From positions 187,170,942-187,234,941 of the forward strand of contig CM022302.1 of NCBI GenBank assembly GCA_011799875.1: a DNA stretch of 64,000 bases. Reading direction: 5' to 3'. Positions within the stretch are counted from its first letter, which is position 1. Each line of letters opens with the position of its first letter. Made by a program: the position numbers and the translations under genes. The notes under the pieces were generated by a model. The model ran no database searches. It saw only the letters and a program-made list of their open reading frames with translations, and had not been told where the DNA came from. This stretch comes from Thinopyrum elongatum. Taxonomy: Eukaryota; Streptophyta; Magnoliopsida; Poales; Poaceae. Of the stretch, positions 12,451-23,786 are shown one piece after another.

Positions 12451-12839
12451 GTCGAACTTGCAGCTGAACCACGTAGGCAAAACTCGTGCAAACCACTCAG
12501 GTGCGCATACGAGATATTGTTGCTAGACAACGGTATACCTACGATACACAAGGAAGCATTGATGGGCCCTGACTCCGGAATTGGCTAAATGCCAATACAA
12601 TCCAAGATAGTTTCCATATAAATGATTCAAGATTAAAATCTTGATACACCTTTCGAAAGACTTAGAGTCTAACGAATATTTGTGGAACTATAAACTAATA
12701 TAGATAAAAATGTTTTATCCATAAAGCTCGACTTGTTGCTTATAACAAATTCAAGGAATTAACTACGGCGAGATTGTCTCTCCGTAGCGATGCTTAAAGT
12801 CGGTTCAGGTTAAACTAGCAATTAATACATATTTCAATC

Positions 12840-13110
12840 ATGAGATATGATACATGGATGCCAAAAGGATTTCCATGAGATGGAAATACAACCTAGGACT
12901 TGCATGTGATACAGTACAAAGGTATTTTGTCATTCCAAAGGATGCTAGTGAGTATGCAAACTTCAGAGTTCCAGCGATGGACAGAAGAGAGCAAAATGGA
13001 GTTGGAATCTTCGTTTTTGATGAAATAGTCAAAAGAGTTTGATTTCATCAATGGATAACGAAGATGCTTGTGGTTACAAGAAAGTAAGTGGGAGCATAAT
13101 AATATTTCTA
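12840..13110 (+). pseudogene. Reverse transcriptase remnant (Copia)
   Basis: A 62-codon open piece (12854-13042) ends FVFDEIVKRV, matching the RFDE.V...GF segment of Copia reverse transcriptase. It is followed by NEDACGYKKVSGS, the equivalent of the conserved DEC.Y.K.SGS stretch before the YVDD box. The YVDD box itself is lost. Later text (about 13165-13190) matches the block after YVDD, with stops. Confidence 0.65.
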
Positions 13111-13339
13111 GAAACTTTGTGTTCTTAACACATTATTGATTGGAAATAATATAATTTTCTTGACACGAATTAGGACTTCATTGAAAATAGTTTTTCGATG
13201 AAGTGCTTGGGCTAAGTAGCCTTGATATTAGACATAATTATCTACGGAGATAGAATTGCCTAATAGGGCTAAGCCAAAATACATATTGACCAGATGCTAA
13301 AACAGGTTGGCATTAAAAACGCCAAGGAGTGATTCTTGC

Positions 13340-13800
13340 CGAAGTCACATGGAAAGAGTTTTTGGAAGACTCGGTGTCCCAAAACACTGATGAGCAAAAT
13401 ACATGATGGAGATTCCACACACTTTTGTGTTTGGATTAATCATGTATTCCATGGTATGTAAAACAACCAGATATGTCCGATACTCCCAAGCTGTGGTGAG
13501 TATAGCTACCAAAGTGATCAAAGTACTGATCATGGGACAATAGTGAAAAATGTCATTGAGTACTAAAGTAGCACTGATGACATGTTTTCTCGCAAGCAGA
13601 GATTATGAAGTGCTTGTTGTAAGTAATTACATTGATACGGTCTTCATCAATGCTCCATGCGATTTTCGATTTAAGATAAGGGTTTTGTGTATCACACAAT
13701 ACGGTGGCACGATAAGTTGGAATTGTTCCAAACATGTTACTGTGGCGAATTCTATATAACAAAGGCTAAGTATGTTGACGCTTTAGAAGCGACAAAGAAG
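13340..13800 (+). pseudogene. Reverse transcriptase C-terminus and RNase H remnant (Copia)
   Basis: Fragments follow the Copia order. LIMYSMVCKTTR stands for the GSLMYA..CTRPD region. GGTISWNCSKHVTVANSI (about 13702-13758) is the counterpart of the G..SW.S.KQ..VA.ST RNase H segment. Frames are broken by stops. It ends just before the 3' LTR with a purine-poor relic of the polypurine tract (gtgcaagtgcgagtc). Confidence 0.6.
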
Positions 13801-14134
13801 TTGTTGAATCATATAGTTCATTTATGAACTTAGTATGGTTCCAAGAAGGCTTTGGTCAATGGGACACTATTGTAGATAGTTGCTCCATAGCTCAGTCTAA
13901 GGAATCAGGGTTCGACCAATGATTCACATATATACAAAGCCAAATCCACACAAAAATGAATTTTGTGAAAGAGTGAAAACACGAGGATATGCAAAGATAC
14001 ACACAGAGCTGAAGTTGTCAGATCCGTTGGACACCAGGCTCTACCACAAGCAAAGCATATTTTACACCGGTATGCCATAGGTGTAAAGTGCATTAGCATT
14101 GACTAGATTATTGACTCTAGTGCAAGTGCGAGTC

Positions 14135-16262
14135 TATAGGAGATATGCCCTAGAGGCAATAATAAATGTTATTCTTTATCCCCATGTTCCTAATTAAGTT
14201 TATGTTCCATGCTATAACTGCTATGGTTCCCAAGCCCGTATATCCATAAAGGCTCTGAGGAAAACCCATGTGCACGTGTGGAATAATAAACGATAAAAAG
14301 TATTCCTAGTCATGCCTCTAAGACTAGCTCAAGTGTTGCATGATGATTACGTTTTCCTAATCATGGGCATGTCTATGCCGGCAACTTTGAGGGCACAATG
14401 TTAGAAGAACATTTGTGTTGAATCGACCCGAATTGATGTTATGCTATGAGACACAATCGTCACAAGTTAATGGTTAATAACACAGAGAAAATTAATGTTT
14501 GCATGATTCCTTGGACCATGAGAGTATCGAGTTTCTTCATGCTTTCTTCATGAACTTTGGGGTTTGTTAAACGTCATCCGTAAATGGGTGGCTATTACGG
14601 CGGATTACGGGTTCATGGAAAAGTATGTCAAGGGACTTGATAGCTCAAGATTGGGATTTGCTCCTCTGACGATGGAGAGATATTCTTTAGGCCCTCTCGG
14701 TGTTACGGTATCCATCATCGTCTGGACAGACACATTGTGATTTGATCACAGGGATGCCGGAACACGGGAACAAGAAAAGAGAACAAAACCGGTAACGAGA
14801 TAACTGGCATTGTGGACAAGTGTTGATCCACGGGGATGCCAATAAATCTCACCTCGGGGGTTTGTAACATATCGCGAAGTAAAAGGAATAGCACACGGCA
14901 ACTGGAGGTTCACTCGAATATTTATTCGTGTGGGTATAGGGGTCAATATGGGTGTCCACGGCTCCGATGTTGATCATTGATCAGAAAGTGTTCCGGCATG
15001 TCTATACTTCACCGAACCTATAGAGTCACACGATTAAGGGTCATCTATCTACTGAATACTAGACAGGGAGTCTGAGAGAAATTCACCGAAAAAGTTTCGG
15101 AGACAACGGAAGAGTTCCGGAGAGAGAACACCGGAATAGTTTTGGTAAAACCAAAAAGTTGTTTTGGAGTATACCATTAAGTCAAATTGGTTTCGGCACA
15201 TGCCTGGAAATTATTGGAGGGTGCCAGAATTGTTCTGGGAACTTCTGGGAATTTTCTGGAGAAAAAAAACCCGAAAGTGTTTCGGAGCTGCCGGAACCGA
15301 TTTGGGTGCTTTTCGCTGAAGAAAATCATTGATCCGAATTTTTTTCGGAATGCGTCCAAATTTATTTTTGTGGGTACTAGAAATGTTCTAGGCCTACAGA
15401 AAAAGTTTCTGATTTAACTGTCGCAGAAAAATGTCTTCATGAATAGTGAAAGTGCTTTTTGGGTTACTTTATGGAAAGCCACCTTTTAGGGCTTTTCCCA
15501 AAAGGCTTCCAGAAGGACTTGGGGATCAAGGAACCCCCTTTGGGGGCATGAAGGTGGGACGGCCAAGGGTGGAGCTCCTCCATGACGCTCCACTTGTCAT
15601 CCTTTTATGCCCTTTATGCCCTTTATGTGTGACATAAAGTGTGGGCATTTTGGGTTTTTCATGTGCCCCCTACCCCTTGGGTTTTCCTATAAATAGTGGT
15701 GGAGAGGCACTCTCCACACTCACTATTTCTCACATACACATACACATGCCATGCAGGATCTGGCTTTCTCTCTCCCTCCCAGCGAAATAGCTTCATAGAG
15801 CCGAAAGGCTGTTTGGGTTCCGGTGGGAACTAGTTCTGGACAGCGAAGCCCTGCCGGATAGCTGACACCGTATGTGTGCAACCCCGTAGAGAGGTTGTAG
15901 GTTCGATCTTTTTCCCGTGGGGCTGTTCGAGTGTTCCTCCCGAAGGGCTGTCCGAGTGACCGTCCGAGATTCTGAGGGCCTCCCGAAGGGCTGTCCGAGG
16001 ATCCGTCCGGTGGGACTATCCCGAGGCCTCCCGAAGGGCTGCCCGGAGATCCGTCCGTTGAGCTGATGAGGGAGTACATCCTCGCGGTTGGGAGGTTGTA
16101 AATCCTACCTGTGGGGGTCTGCACCGATGATCAACATCAACTCTACTTCCGCTGCGCTACGAGTCGGTAATGATCAGATCAAAACCTTGTATGCATCTCC
16201 ATAGTGATCCTGGGCGTGCTCGTTGTACCGAATTTTTTTATTTTCTGTCGCGTTCCCCTACA
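14135..16262 (+). repeat. 3' LTR of Angela/BARE-like element
   Basis: 2128 bp, starting TATAGGAGATATGCCC (mutated TG) and ending GCGTTCCCCTACA. It is collinear with the 5' LTR. Differences include a shortened run near 15545 (the 5' LTR has an extra block near 8095) and an extra catacaca near 15735. Confidence 0.9.
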
Positions 16263-16589
16263 GGCTGGGCCTGGCCCACTGTCATGTCCCATCACACGCG
16301 TGGCCTGGCAAGCCTCCGCCCATCGCGAGGCCGCATGTGGCACACCTTCGGACCGCGGCGGGCACGGATTGCCGCGCTGGCCGGGACCCGGCCAGTGACC
16401 TTTCCAGTTCTTGTTTCGGCTGGGCATCGTGACCCGGCAGCCGGCACCAGCAGCCTCGGGCCGGCGTCCGACTGGGCATCGCCACCGGGCCAAAGTTGCA
16501 TGGCTTGTCGTCAACCGCCCTCTCAAGGGGGATAAGTTGCAAAGGCCCTCCTGCTTACCACGGCGGAGCTTCACAGCTTTGAGGACTAC
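16263..16589 (+). mobile_element. Older Tat-lineage element, internal segment right of the Copia insertion
   Basis: GC-rich DNA continues here after the Copia element and runs to the LTR start at 16590. It contains no convincing ORF; the overlapping short frames on both strands are by-products of high GC. Confidence 0.5.
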
Positions 16590-17292
16590 TGTTGGGGGGA
16601 TGACCCCCGGGTAGGCACCGGAGCGCGGAGCATTTTTTCAAACATCAGGGCGGCTGGCGCCTCTCAATCCGACTGGCCCTCCGATCGGGTTCCCGTGGGT
16701 CAGCGGCCATCTCATCCAGCCGTACGACAAGACAACGCTCCCACGACGGGAGAGCGTGGCTACAGTGCGGTCGTACCCGCTAACCCGGGTGACCAACGTC
16801 AGCGCGGCTCGCCACTGTAGTTCCACTATGCCAACCACTTTGTGACGCGGGACGAGATGGGCAACAATGCTGTGCAGTCAACGGGACCCGCGGCCGGCGT
16901 GCCTGGGCAGCCGGCAGGCCCCACTGCCGGCTCTAGATGATGACATCAGGGCCCCGTGCCCGTGTATCTTTACCATTGTATCCCTGGGGGTCAGCCTATA
17001 TGACCCCCCAGGAGCCCTCCTTGCAGGGGTTCGGCTTCCGTTAGATCCTAGCAGAACACACACACCCACACACGCACAAGAAGCAAGAATGGAGGACTAG
17101 CTCCTTCTTCCTCCTCCATCCAACAGCTCTAGGAGCACAAATGTAGCCCTTGTGCATATCATACCATTTCAGCAGGACTAGGGGTGTTACCTCCCCCGGA
17201 GGGCCCGGAACCTGGGTATGTCTTGAGTCTCACTCTCACGCGTGCCAACCTCGCATCCAGAACCCACCGGCGTCCTCACGCAGCCCCCCACT
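16590..17292 (+). repeat. Probable 3' LTR of the older Tat-lineage element
   Basis: It starts TGTTGGGGGGATGACCCCC after ..gaggactac, a typical junction in grass Gypsy elements. A TATA-like box (cctatatgacc) lies at about 16994, about 400 bp in. A (CA)n-rich stretch lies near 17055. The right end is not clean: the expected inverted terminus should read close to CCCCCCAACA, and ccccccac at about 17285-17292 is the nearest match. The end is therefore approximate. Confidence 0.55.
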
Positions 17293-17350
17293 TTTAGTCA
17301 TCTCATGGCATCTGCCATGATTTCACCACGGCAATGATGTTGATCACCTT

Positions 17351-19515
17351 ATGGATTCACCACATACTATGTCTTCTACATGCTTAGATGTGCCACCCAT
17401 TTATGATGCATATGTTGATGAGCATGTTGAATTACTTAGTTGTGATGCTATTCTCCATAGGATATCATGTGAAAATTCTATTGGTCACATCATGTTTGAC
17501 ACTCCATTAAACTTGTCATATGCTATGAGTGAGATTTCCCATATTGCATCATTGCAATCTCACCGTAGTGACTATGCATATCCAATTAAAATCAATCCCA
17601 TTTGCACTTATGGCATAGATGACAAGATCATGGTTATTGGATTTTGTTTTTCTTGTGATGATATTGCTATGCTCCCTTTGCAAAATTTATGCAATCCATC
17701 TCCTATGCCATGCCATGAAAATGATTGTAGATCGTATGATTCCATTCCTTGTGTGCACCATATGCATATCATGAATAACAATGCTCTAGATGTTTCTCAT
17801 GATGCTTTACACATTTTGAGTCTCCATTATGCTATACATAACAACAAACCTTTAATGATGGATGACATGTTCATATATCATGCATCTCATTTATTTGAGC
17901 ATTGGATATTTTGTACTAACCAACACATGCACGTGCGCATCATAATGGATGATGTGTACATATACCACGCACACACAATTTTTCCTTTGCCTTTATTTTG
18001 TGTAGGTACTCATGAAAATGCGTCAACCTCACAATCCCATGAGTTGACGAAATGAGCTCTTGAGAGCACCGATGATTTGGGATCCCGTGGAACTCTTCTC
18101 CCACCGTTTCCCTCGCGCAAGGACTTCGCGCATTTCTTCTACTTGTCTCTCACACGGCTATGGGCTATATACCAATTGTCATCATATGCCCATTTTACCG
18201 TGTTCACTTTGCATGATATGCCTTTTTCTATGCCTTTTCCATGCAATTGTGACCCTTGCTTGCACATACACATGATTCACCATTCTACTACTATTATGTG
18301 TATTCGCATGCTTGGTGGAGATACTAGTTGCTATTGCCATGCTCTATGTGTGCCCCATGCTATTGTTGCTTCCTGTGTTGGGAGAGTCATGATGCTCCAT
18401 TGCTATTTACATTGGACTTCTTGCCAATACAATGATGCTCCTTTGCTCATATCTTGTTTTCATGCTTATGATTTGTCATGTGCATTATGTATGCCCACTA
18501 TTTGCAATCATGACATAATTGCCATGATTACCTCTAGTATGTTGCATCTTCACACTACTAGCTTACATGACTTGATCACTATGACTGCTTGCCTTGTTGC
18601 ATCACCCATTATACATACTTGCTCATTTCATTGGGTTGATGACATATATGTTCATGCCCCTCACATGATTTTTTTCTCGATCATTGTCACTTGTCTCCAT
18701 TACTTACCTCTCTCATATTGCCTTGTAGTGAGTGCACCAATACTTTTCTTCTCGATATTGAGATTGGACTACCTTTCTCATTTATGCTTGGAGACTTGGA
18801 CATCTCACTTGTGACGCATGCTTGTTTGACTGAGCTTAATGTCTTTGGTTGTACTCGCATCATATGCTTCCATACCATGCCACATTATCTTGTCCCTTCT
18901 CATGATATGAATGATGAAGACACTTGTTGGGTATCTCACCACACGAATGATAGGTTTTGCATTCACGCTAACCTCATTTTTTTCTGAGTGTTTGTCATGT
19001 TCTTTCATTTTCAAGGATTCACAAGATGGACCCGTCATGAGACACATGGTCATGCGAAGGCATACATGATGCGCGACACCAACATCTTCGGCAACATTCA
19101 TAAGGTGAACTCCTTCACTTTGAGCCATCCTCAATTACACATATTGGATGGGCCATTCTTTCATTGTTTTCTCCGCCTTCTTGTCAACATGATACCTCTA
19201 TTGGATGGAGGAGCGACTTCAGCGCTTTGCTCTATGCGACATCAAGTTGAGTAGTGTTCGGACTTGGTGGATGCATCTAATTCGAAAGCACCACCGGACC
19301 ACCACTCATGCCATGACATCGAGCAACGGTATGACAAGAAACTTTTGGCATATTGCACCAACACCTCCATATTTGTTGATGAGCATGCTAGTTGGACACA
19401 TCACACCCATGACAAGTTTGCTCTTTATGCATGGATTGACTCACATTATGAATGGCTTGATGCATCTTGTACTTCCAAGTCATCCATGATATATGAGCTT
19501 GTGCACAAAAAATGA
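17351..19515 (+). pseudogene. Long broken ORF rich in His, Cys, Met and Asp, unknown function
   Basis: One continuous reading is visible: frame 2 from 17351 to about 18750, then frame 1 to 19515. It is broken by a TGA at 18053-18055, one frameshift near 18750, a TGA at 18985-18987 and a TAG at 19252-19254. Together it would be about 720 codons. The composition is unusual, with very many His, Cys, Met, Ile and Asp residues, and I see no zinc knuckle, protease, polymerase or membrane pattern. A more ordinary segment after the first stop reads LGSRGTLLPPFPSRKDF. I think this belongs to a Triticeae Gypsy-type element, from memory of similar uncharacterised proteins, but I cannot name it. The neighbours on both sides are retrotransposon pieces. 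Confidence 0.5.
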
Positions 19516-19610
19516 TATAAAATAGCATAATAATGCATATAAAACATCCAAGATTGATAATATAATAGCATGGAACAATAAAAAATTATAGATACATCAG
19601 AGACGTATCA
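19516..19610 (-). repeat. First 95 bp of an LTR (Sabrina/WHAM/Fatima type), minus strand
   Basis: Read on the minus strand from 19610, the sequence starts TGATACGTCTCTGATGTATC and continues with the A/T-rich text typical of this Triticeae Gypsy LTR group. It stops being LTR-like at about 19512, where the stop codon of the ORF on the other strand lies. It directly follows the 3' end of the gag-protease remnant, so it is the start of that element's 3' LTR, truncated. Confidence 0.6.
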
Positions 19611-20270
19611 GGCACAAACACTAATTAAAAGATAAAAACACAACCATAACTATAGCTATAATTGTGTGAGCACACAAAATAGAAAATAAAACAAAAATTT
19701 AAGATAAATATTGGGTTGCCTCCCAACAAGCGCTATTGTTTTATGCCCCTAGCTAGGCATAATGCATAGTTTCAAGTATTATTATCATTCAAATTAATTC
19801 CATAGGTAGCCCTCATAATAGATTCATATGGGGTTTAATTTTCTTTCTGGAGAAGTGTTCCATCCATTTCTTTAGTGGGAATTGGAATCTTATATTACCT
19901 TCTTTCATATCAATAATAGCACCTATGGTTCGTAGGAATGGCCTACCAAGTATTATAGTTCAAGATGGATTACATTCAATATCAAGCACAATAAAATCTA
20001 CGGGTACATAATTTCTATTGGCAAGTATGAGAACATCATTTATTCTACCCAATGGTTTTTTTATAGTTGAATCCGCTAAGTGCAAATTAAGGGAACATGC
20101 ATCCATATCGGAAATGCCTAGCACATCACATAAAGATTTTGGAATAGTAGAAATGCTAGCACCTAAATCACATAAAGAATTACATTCATAATCTTTAATC
20201 ATTACTTTAATAGTAGGTTCCCATTCATCATGCAATTTTCTAGGTATAGAAACTTCCAACTCAATATGTA
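19611..20270 (-). pseudogene. Athila-lineage Gypsy gag-protease remnant
   Basis: The 99-codon piece at 20259-19960 contains the retropepsin-type active-site region (CDLGASISTIPKSL, i.e. D-L-G-A-S) followed by PLGRINDVLILANRNYVPVD. The frame then continues to ILGRPFLRTIGAIIDMKEG (about 19955-19890), the typical distal part of this protease. The next 200 bases are untranslated and contain the ttgggaggcaaccca text (minus strand) common before the 3' LTR in this group. No reverse transcriptase follows, as in the non-autonomous Sabrina-type elements. The upstream gag is missing: homology stops near 20270, at the border with the composite element. Confidence 0.7.
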
Positions 20271-20429
20271 CACTGCTTCAGTCCAACTAGAACAAATGCA
20301 GGATCTTCGGCCTCAATACAAGCGTGCTTCTTCACACCTTTGTTCACCTTTGCAGGAGGGACTTCTGCTTCTTATTTTCCTTGAAAGATGAGCACTCGGG
20401 AAGAGGAGATGAAGAAGGCTTATTATATG

Positions 20430-21815
20430 CCAAAACTCATGGACTACGGCGAACAGGGGAGCCACCAACAGTGCTTGGACCAATCTTGACAGCAACACCA
20501 CTTGCATCGGCTTTGCTATCACCAGCCTAGCAAGCATCTTTCACATGTGGGTTGCGCCTCGGCGTGCCATCAGAATTCTGATCCACCAACTTCCTCTTCA
20601 AAGCAGCTCTTTTCAACTTGACTGCATCACGAGGAAACACTTGAGTCAATGTAGTCTGCAACAAGTTCATCCTCGCAGGCATCTCAATTCCATCAGCTCC
20701 AGCGTGACCAGTAACACCAGCCTCGACAACACCTTCATCATGCCCAGCTTCCGCGCCATCAACAGCGCGTGGATGAACGCAAGCATCCTTTTGACGCCGT
20801 TCCAACTCCTTTCTCTTAAGAAAATCACTCTTCTTCTTTCTTACCCTTTCATTCTCCAACTGTAGTTGCAGACCAACATCGTCAGCCTGAGTAATAGGCT
20901 CAGTGCCATCCACACTCTGAGACTGAGTAATTGACAACTACAAGCTCCCATCTCCATCACCAGAATTGAGAGAATAAATCCCATCATTAATATCTTTGAC
21001 AACATCAATAATGTCCTCAGGAGCACGATGGCTATCATTCACTACATCAACCAAATAACATAAGCACACAAAAATAAAATAAAACAATCAACACTATAGA
21101 AACAAATACATAATATACATGACGACAAACGCAAAACAAAAGGAAAGAATGATGTAACTCAACACATTTATGCAAACAACGCTATTGAAAAGAGCAAATA
21201 ACAGAGTAAGACCAGCAACACTCGCAAGTTCTTCTAGAGGATTTGGTATCTCAAAAGTAACACTTGCAAGATCTTGAAGGGGTCTGATATGTCAGAATCA
21301 GGAGGTACTGGCTCTCCAACATCTACAACAACACAATAGTCAGAAAAAAACTAGTATGCAAAAATAAGATCGAGCAATCAGTTCAAATAGTATGAACCCT
21401 ATCAGTGCACAAACATGACAATATGTCAGTTCATGAACATGACCAACAAATAGTAAATCATACAACAGCACATCTGCCAAAACCAAGTTCAAAATGTGAA
21501 CCATTTCAACATGCTAGCAGTTCTTCTCAAACTATTACAAACTACTCAGATGGCACTAGTCAGTTCAAACTGGACATGATGTTCAGTACTACAAATTTAG
21601 CTGGAGGTTAAAATGACCTAAACAATACAAACATCACACAATCAGGGAAAAATCAACAACTAGTAATATCCATACAACAACTATATGAATCACGGGACAA
21701 AAAACCTATTATACACCAGATCTAACAAAGACCAAGCACCTAACAAAAAGAACACTTAGGCTCAGCACAACTAATTACCTGCGTTCATATTCTTGCAATT
21801 CGATGCCCTACCCAT
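20430..21815 (-). pseudogene. N-terminal part of a third Ulp1-type TE gene (truncated)
   Basis: Exon 1 is 21815-21779, starting MGRASNCKNMNA and ending CGCAG|GTAAT. Exon 2 starts at 21322 after a tgttgtag acceptor and keeps phase (VGEPVPPDSDISDP); it needs a frameshift near 21283 to stay open. Exon 3 runs from about 21040 to 20530 with Asp/Lys-rich and Arg-rich stretches (LSITQSQSVDGTEP, ENERVRKKKSDFLKRKELER). It has in-frame TAGs at 20938-20940 and 20527-20529, after which the frame stays readable to about 20430. The TQSQSVDGT segment matches TQSQTVDGT in the gene starting at 32550, so the two are related. The protease domain is missing: the gene is cut by the retrotransposon border near 20271. 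Confidence 0.5.
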
Positions 21816-22487
21816 CGAGATCTACAAACTAGGCAACCGCCGATCCAGACCTGCAAATCACACGAGAAAAACTTAGGGTTCTTACAGTTTAGAAAGCAAG
21901 CACACCAAACAAGATAAATTCTTACCACCAAGTAGGAAATCAGCAACCGAATCCAGGCGGATACCGCCCGCCCCTCGCCGGAAAAAACCACAACACAAGA
22001 AACTTCTCCTCGCGAAGACTAACAAGAGCACAAGGGAGGAACAAGTTAGAAGCCGGCAAAATCAGGAGTCGATGGGAGGGAGAGGGGAGTGGAGGGGAGA
22101 GGAAAGGAAACAACACACCACACAAAGCTTCTCCTGAAGTTCCAGCCGCTGAACAATGCTCCTGCCGTGACAGAGGAGAAGCAGGTTCCTGCGGGGGAGA
22201 AGAGAGGGGAAGTAAAAGTAAATGACTTTCAGTACATAGGAGATGGGAGAGAGGAAGGGAAGTTAAGACACGAGTGAGAGAAAACCGAACGCCCAAAGCC
22301 CGCGACCGTGAGAGAAAAAACGGCCAAAGCCCATGATCTCAGGGCAGTTACTAAACATAATAATTAAATACAATAAAGAAACAAGAACTGAACATAGTGT
22401 GCAAAAAAATAAACAATAAAGACAATCACTTCAATCAATACTATCACAAAGGTACATAGTGCGCAAAAAAAACAAGAACTAAACATA
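21816..22487. other. Upstream region of the truncated gene, no ORF supported
   Basis: This is the presumed promoter and 5' leader of the gene at 20430-21815. It contains a purine/pyrimidine-rich stretch (about 22070-22290). The overlapping short ORFs on both strands have no recognisable coding content. Confidence 0.35.
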
Positions 22488-23375
22488 GTGGGTCACGAAT
22501 GTGACAGACTCGCCCCCGCATGCAACGCCGCGGCACGCCGCGTCATCGCCTGCTCCGGCTCATTCCTGGCTCGGCCTCGCGCAAACGCGGCAGTGCGCTT
22601 GCTTTGACAGGCGCAGTGCGCTCACTTTACAAGCGCAGTGCGCTTGCTTGACAGGCGCAAAGCGGTTATTCTGTTTCCCCCCACGAACAAAAGCGCCCCA
22701 CCCCATAAAAACCCTAAGATAGATAGTGGGGTCACGGATGTGACGGACACGCCTCCGCATGTGATGCTGCGGCACGCCGCGTCATCGCCTGCTCTGGCTT
22801 GTTCCTGGCTCGGCCTCGCCGGGGGTACCCCCTCCCCCACCACGGCCGAGGCCTCGCGCTAACGCGGCAGTGCGCTTGCTTGACAGGCGCAGAGCGGTTA
22901 TTCTGTTTCCCCCCACGAACAAAAGCACCCCACCCCCTAAAAACCCTAAGATAGATAGTGGGGTCATGGATGTGACTGACTCGCCTCCGCATGCGACGTT
23001 GCGGCATGCCGCATCGTCGCCTACTCCAGCTTGTTCCTGGCTCGGTCTCGCCGGGGGCGGAGGAGGGGGGGTCCCGGCTCGGCCTCGCGCTAACGCGACA
23101 GTGCGCTTGCTTGACAGGCACAGAGCTGTTATTCTGTTTTCCTGCACGAACAAAAGCACCCCACCCCCTAAAAACCCTAAGATAGATAGTGGGGTCATGG
23201 ATGTGACGGACTCGCCTCCGCATGCGACGCTATGGCAAGCCGCGTCGTCGCCTGCTCCGGGTCATTCCTGGCTCGGCCTCGGTGGGGTTGGGGGACGGCT
23301 CGGCCTCACGCTAACGCGGCAGTGCGCTTACTTGACAAGCGCAGTGCGCTTCATTTTCTAGTCCGTCACATCACG
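22488..23375. repeat. Four tandem units of about 232 bp, GC-rich
   Basis: Units start at about 22488, 22726, 22958 and 23189, each with gtgggtcac/gtggggtca followed by ..gatgtgac.. and cgcctccgcatg. Each contains a gcagtgcgcttgcttgacagg segment and, except the last, ends with ccctaagatagatagtgggg. Spacings are 238, 232 and 231. The units differ in a GC-rich central block (for example ccgggggtaccccctccccc in unit 2). GC content is far above the AT-rich surroundings. Short ORFs in all frames repeat with the units and are not genes. Confidence 0.85.
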
Positions 23376-23786
23376 CAAAAACATTAGATTAAAAAAACAT
23401 GAAATCAAAAATAAAAAGGTGCGGCAGAAAAAAGAAGTCAGCCAAGAGGGGGAACTGAAGTCTAGTTATAAATAGAAATGTAGTGCAGTTGAAAAAACAA
23501 CAACACGGAATGTATTGCCATTCTGTAAGTTTTTTCGCCGATAAAAGTAAGATAAATAAAAATAGATGGCTACAACAACACTCATGCATGCAGAACAAAC
23601 AATGAAGAACCAGATTTCACAAAGAAAACTCATGTACATAAATAAAACAGATGCTACACATGCCATAATTGTAGCCTTCATACAAAATATTTGCAAAAAC
23701 ATCATATACATTAGACAGTACACATTACACACCCTAAAACCTAGTTTTCGTCCAAATCATTATCATGTTTATGCCTAACACTGCTA

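Larger units (their letters stand above)
6686..16262 (+). mobile_element. Angela/BARE/WIS-like Copia LTR retrotransposon, complete but decayed
   Basis: Two LTRs in the same direction (6686-8823 and 14135-16262) flank a 5.3 kb internal region. A degraded initiator-Met primer site follows the 5' LTR, and remnants of integrase, reverse transcriptase and RNase H follow in the Copia order. No ORF exceeds about 110 codons, so the element is dead. The LTRs differ by a few percent by eye. The 3' LTR starts TATAGG instead of TGTAGG and the 5' LTR ends CCTATA instead of CCTACA, so both terminal dinucleotides have mutated. The LTR start resembles the Angela/BARE/WIS group; the exact family is not assigned. 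Confidence 0.85.

Noticed and set aside
16179..16614. Overlapping ORFs of 121-131 codons on both strands
   Set aside because: They cross the border between the Copia 3' LTR and the older element, so they cannot be ancestral genes.
22488..23375. CRISPR-like array
   Set aside because: Units are about 232 bp without short repeat and unique spacer structure, and this is nuclear plant DNA.
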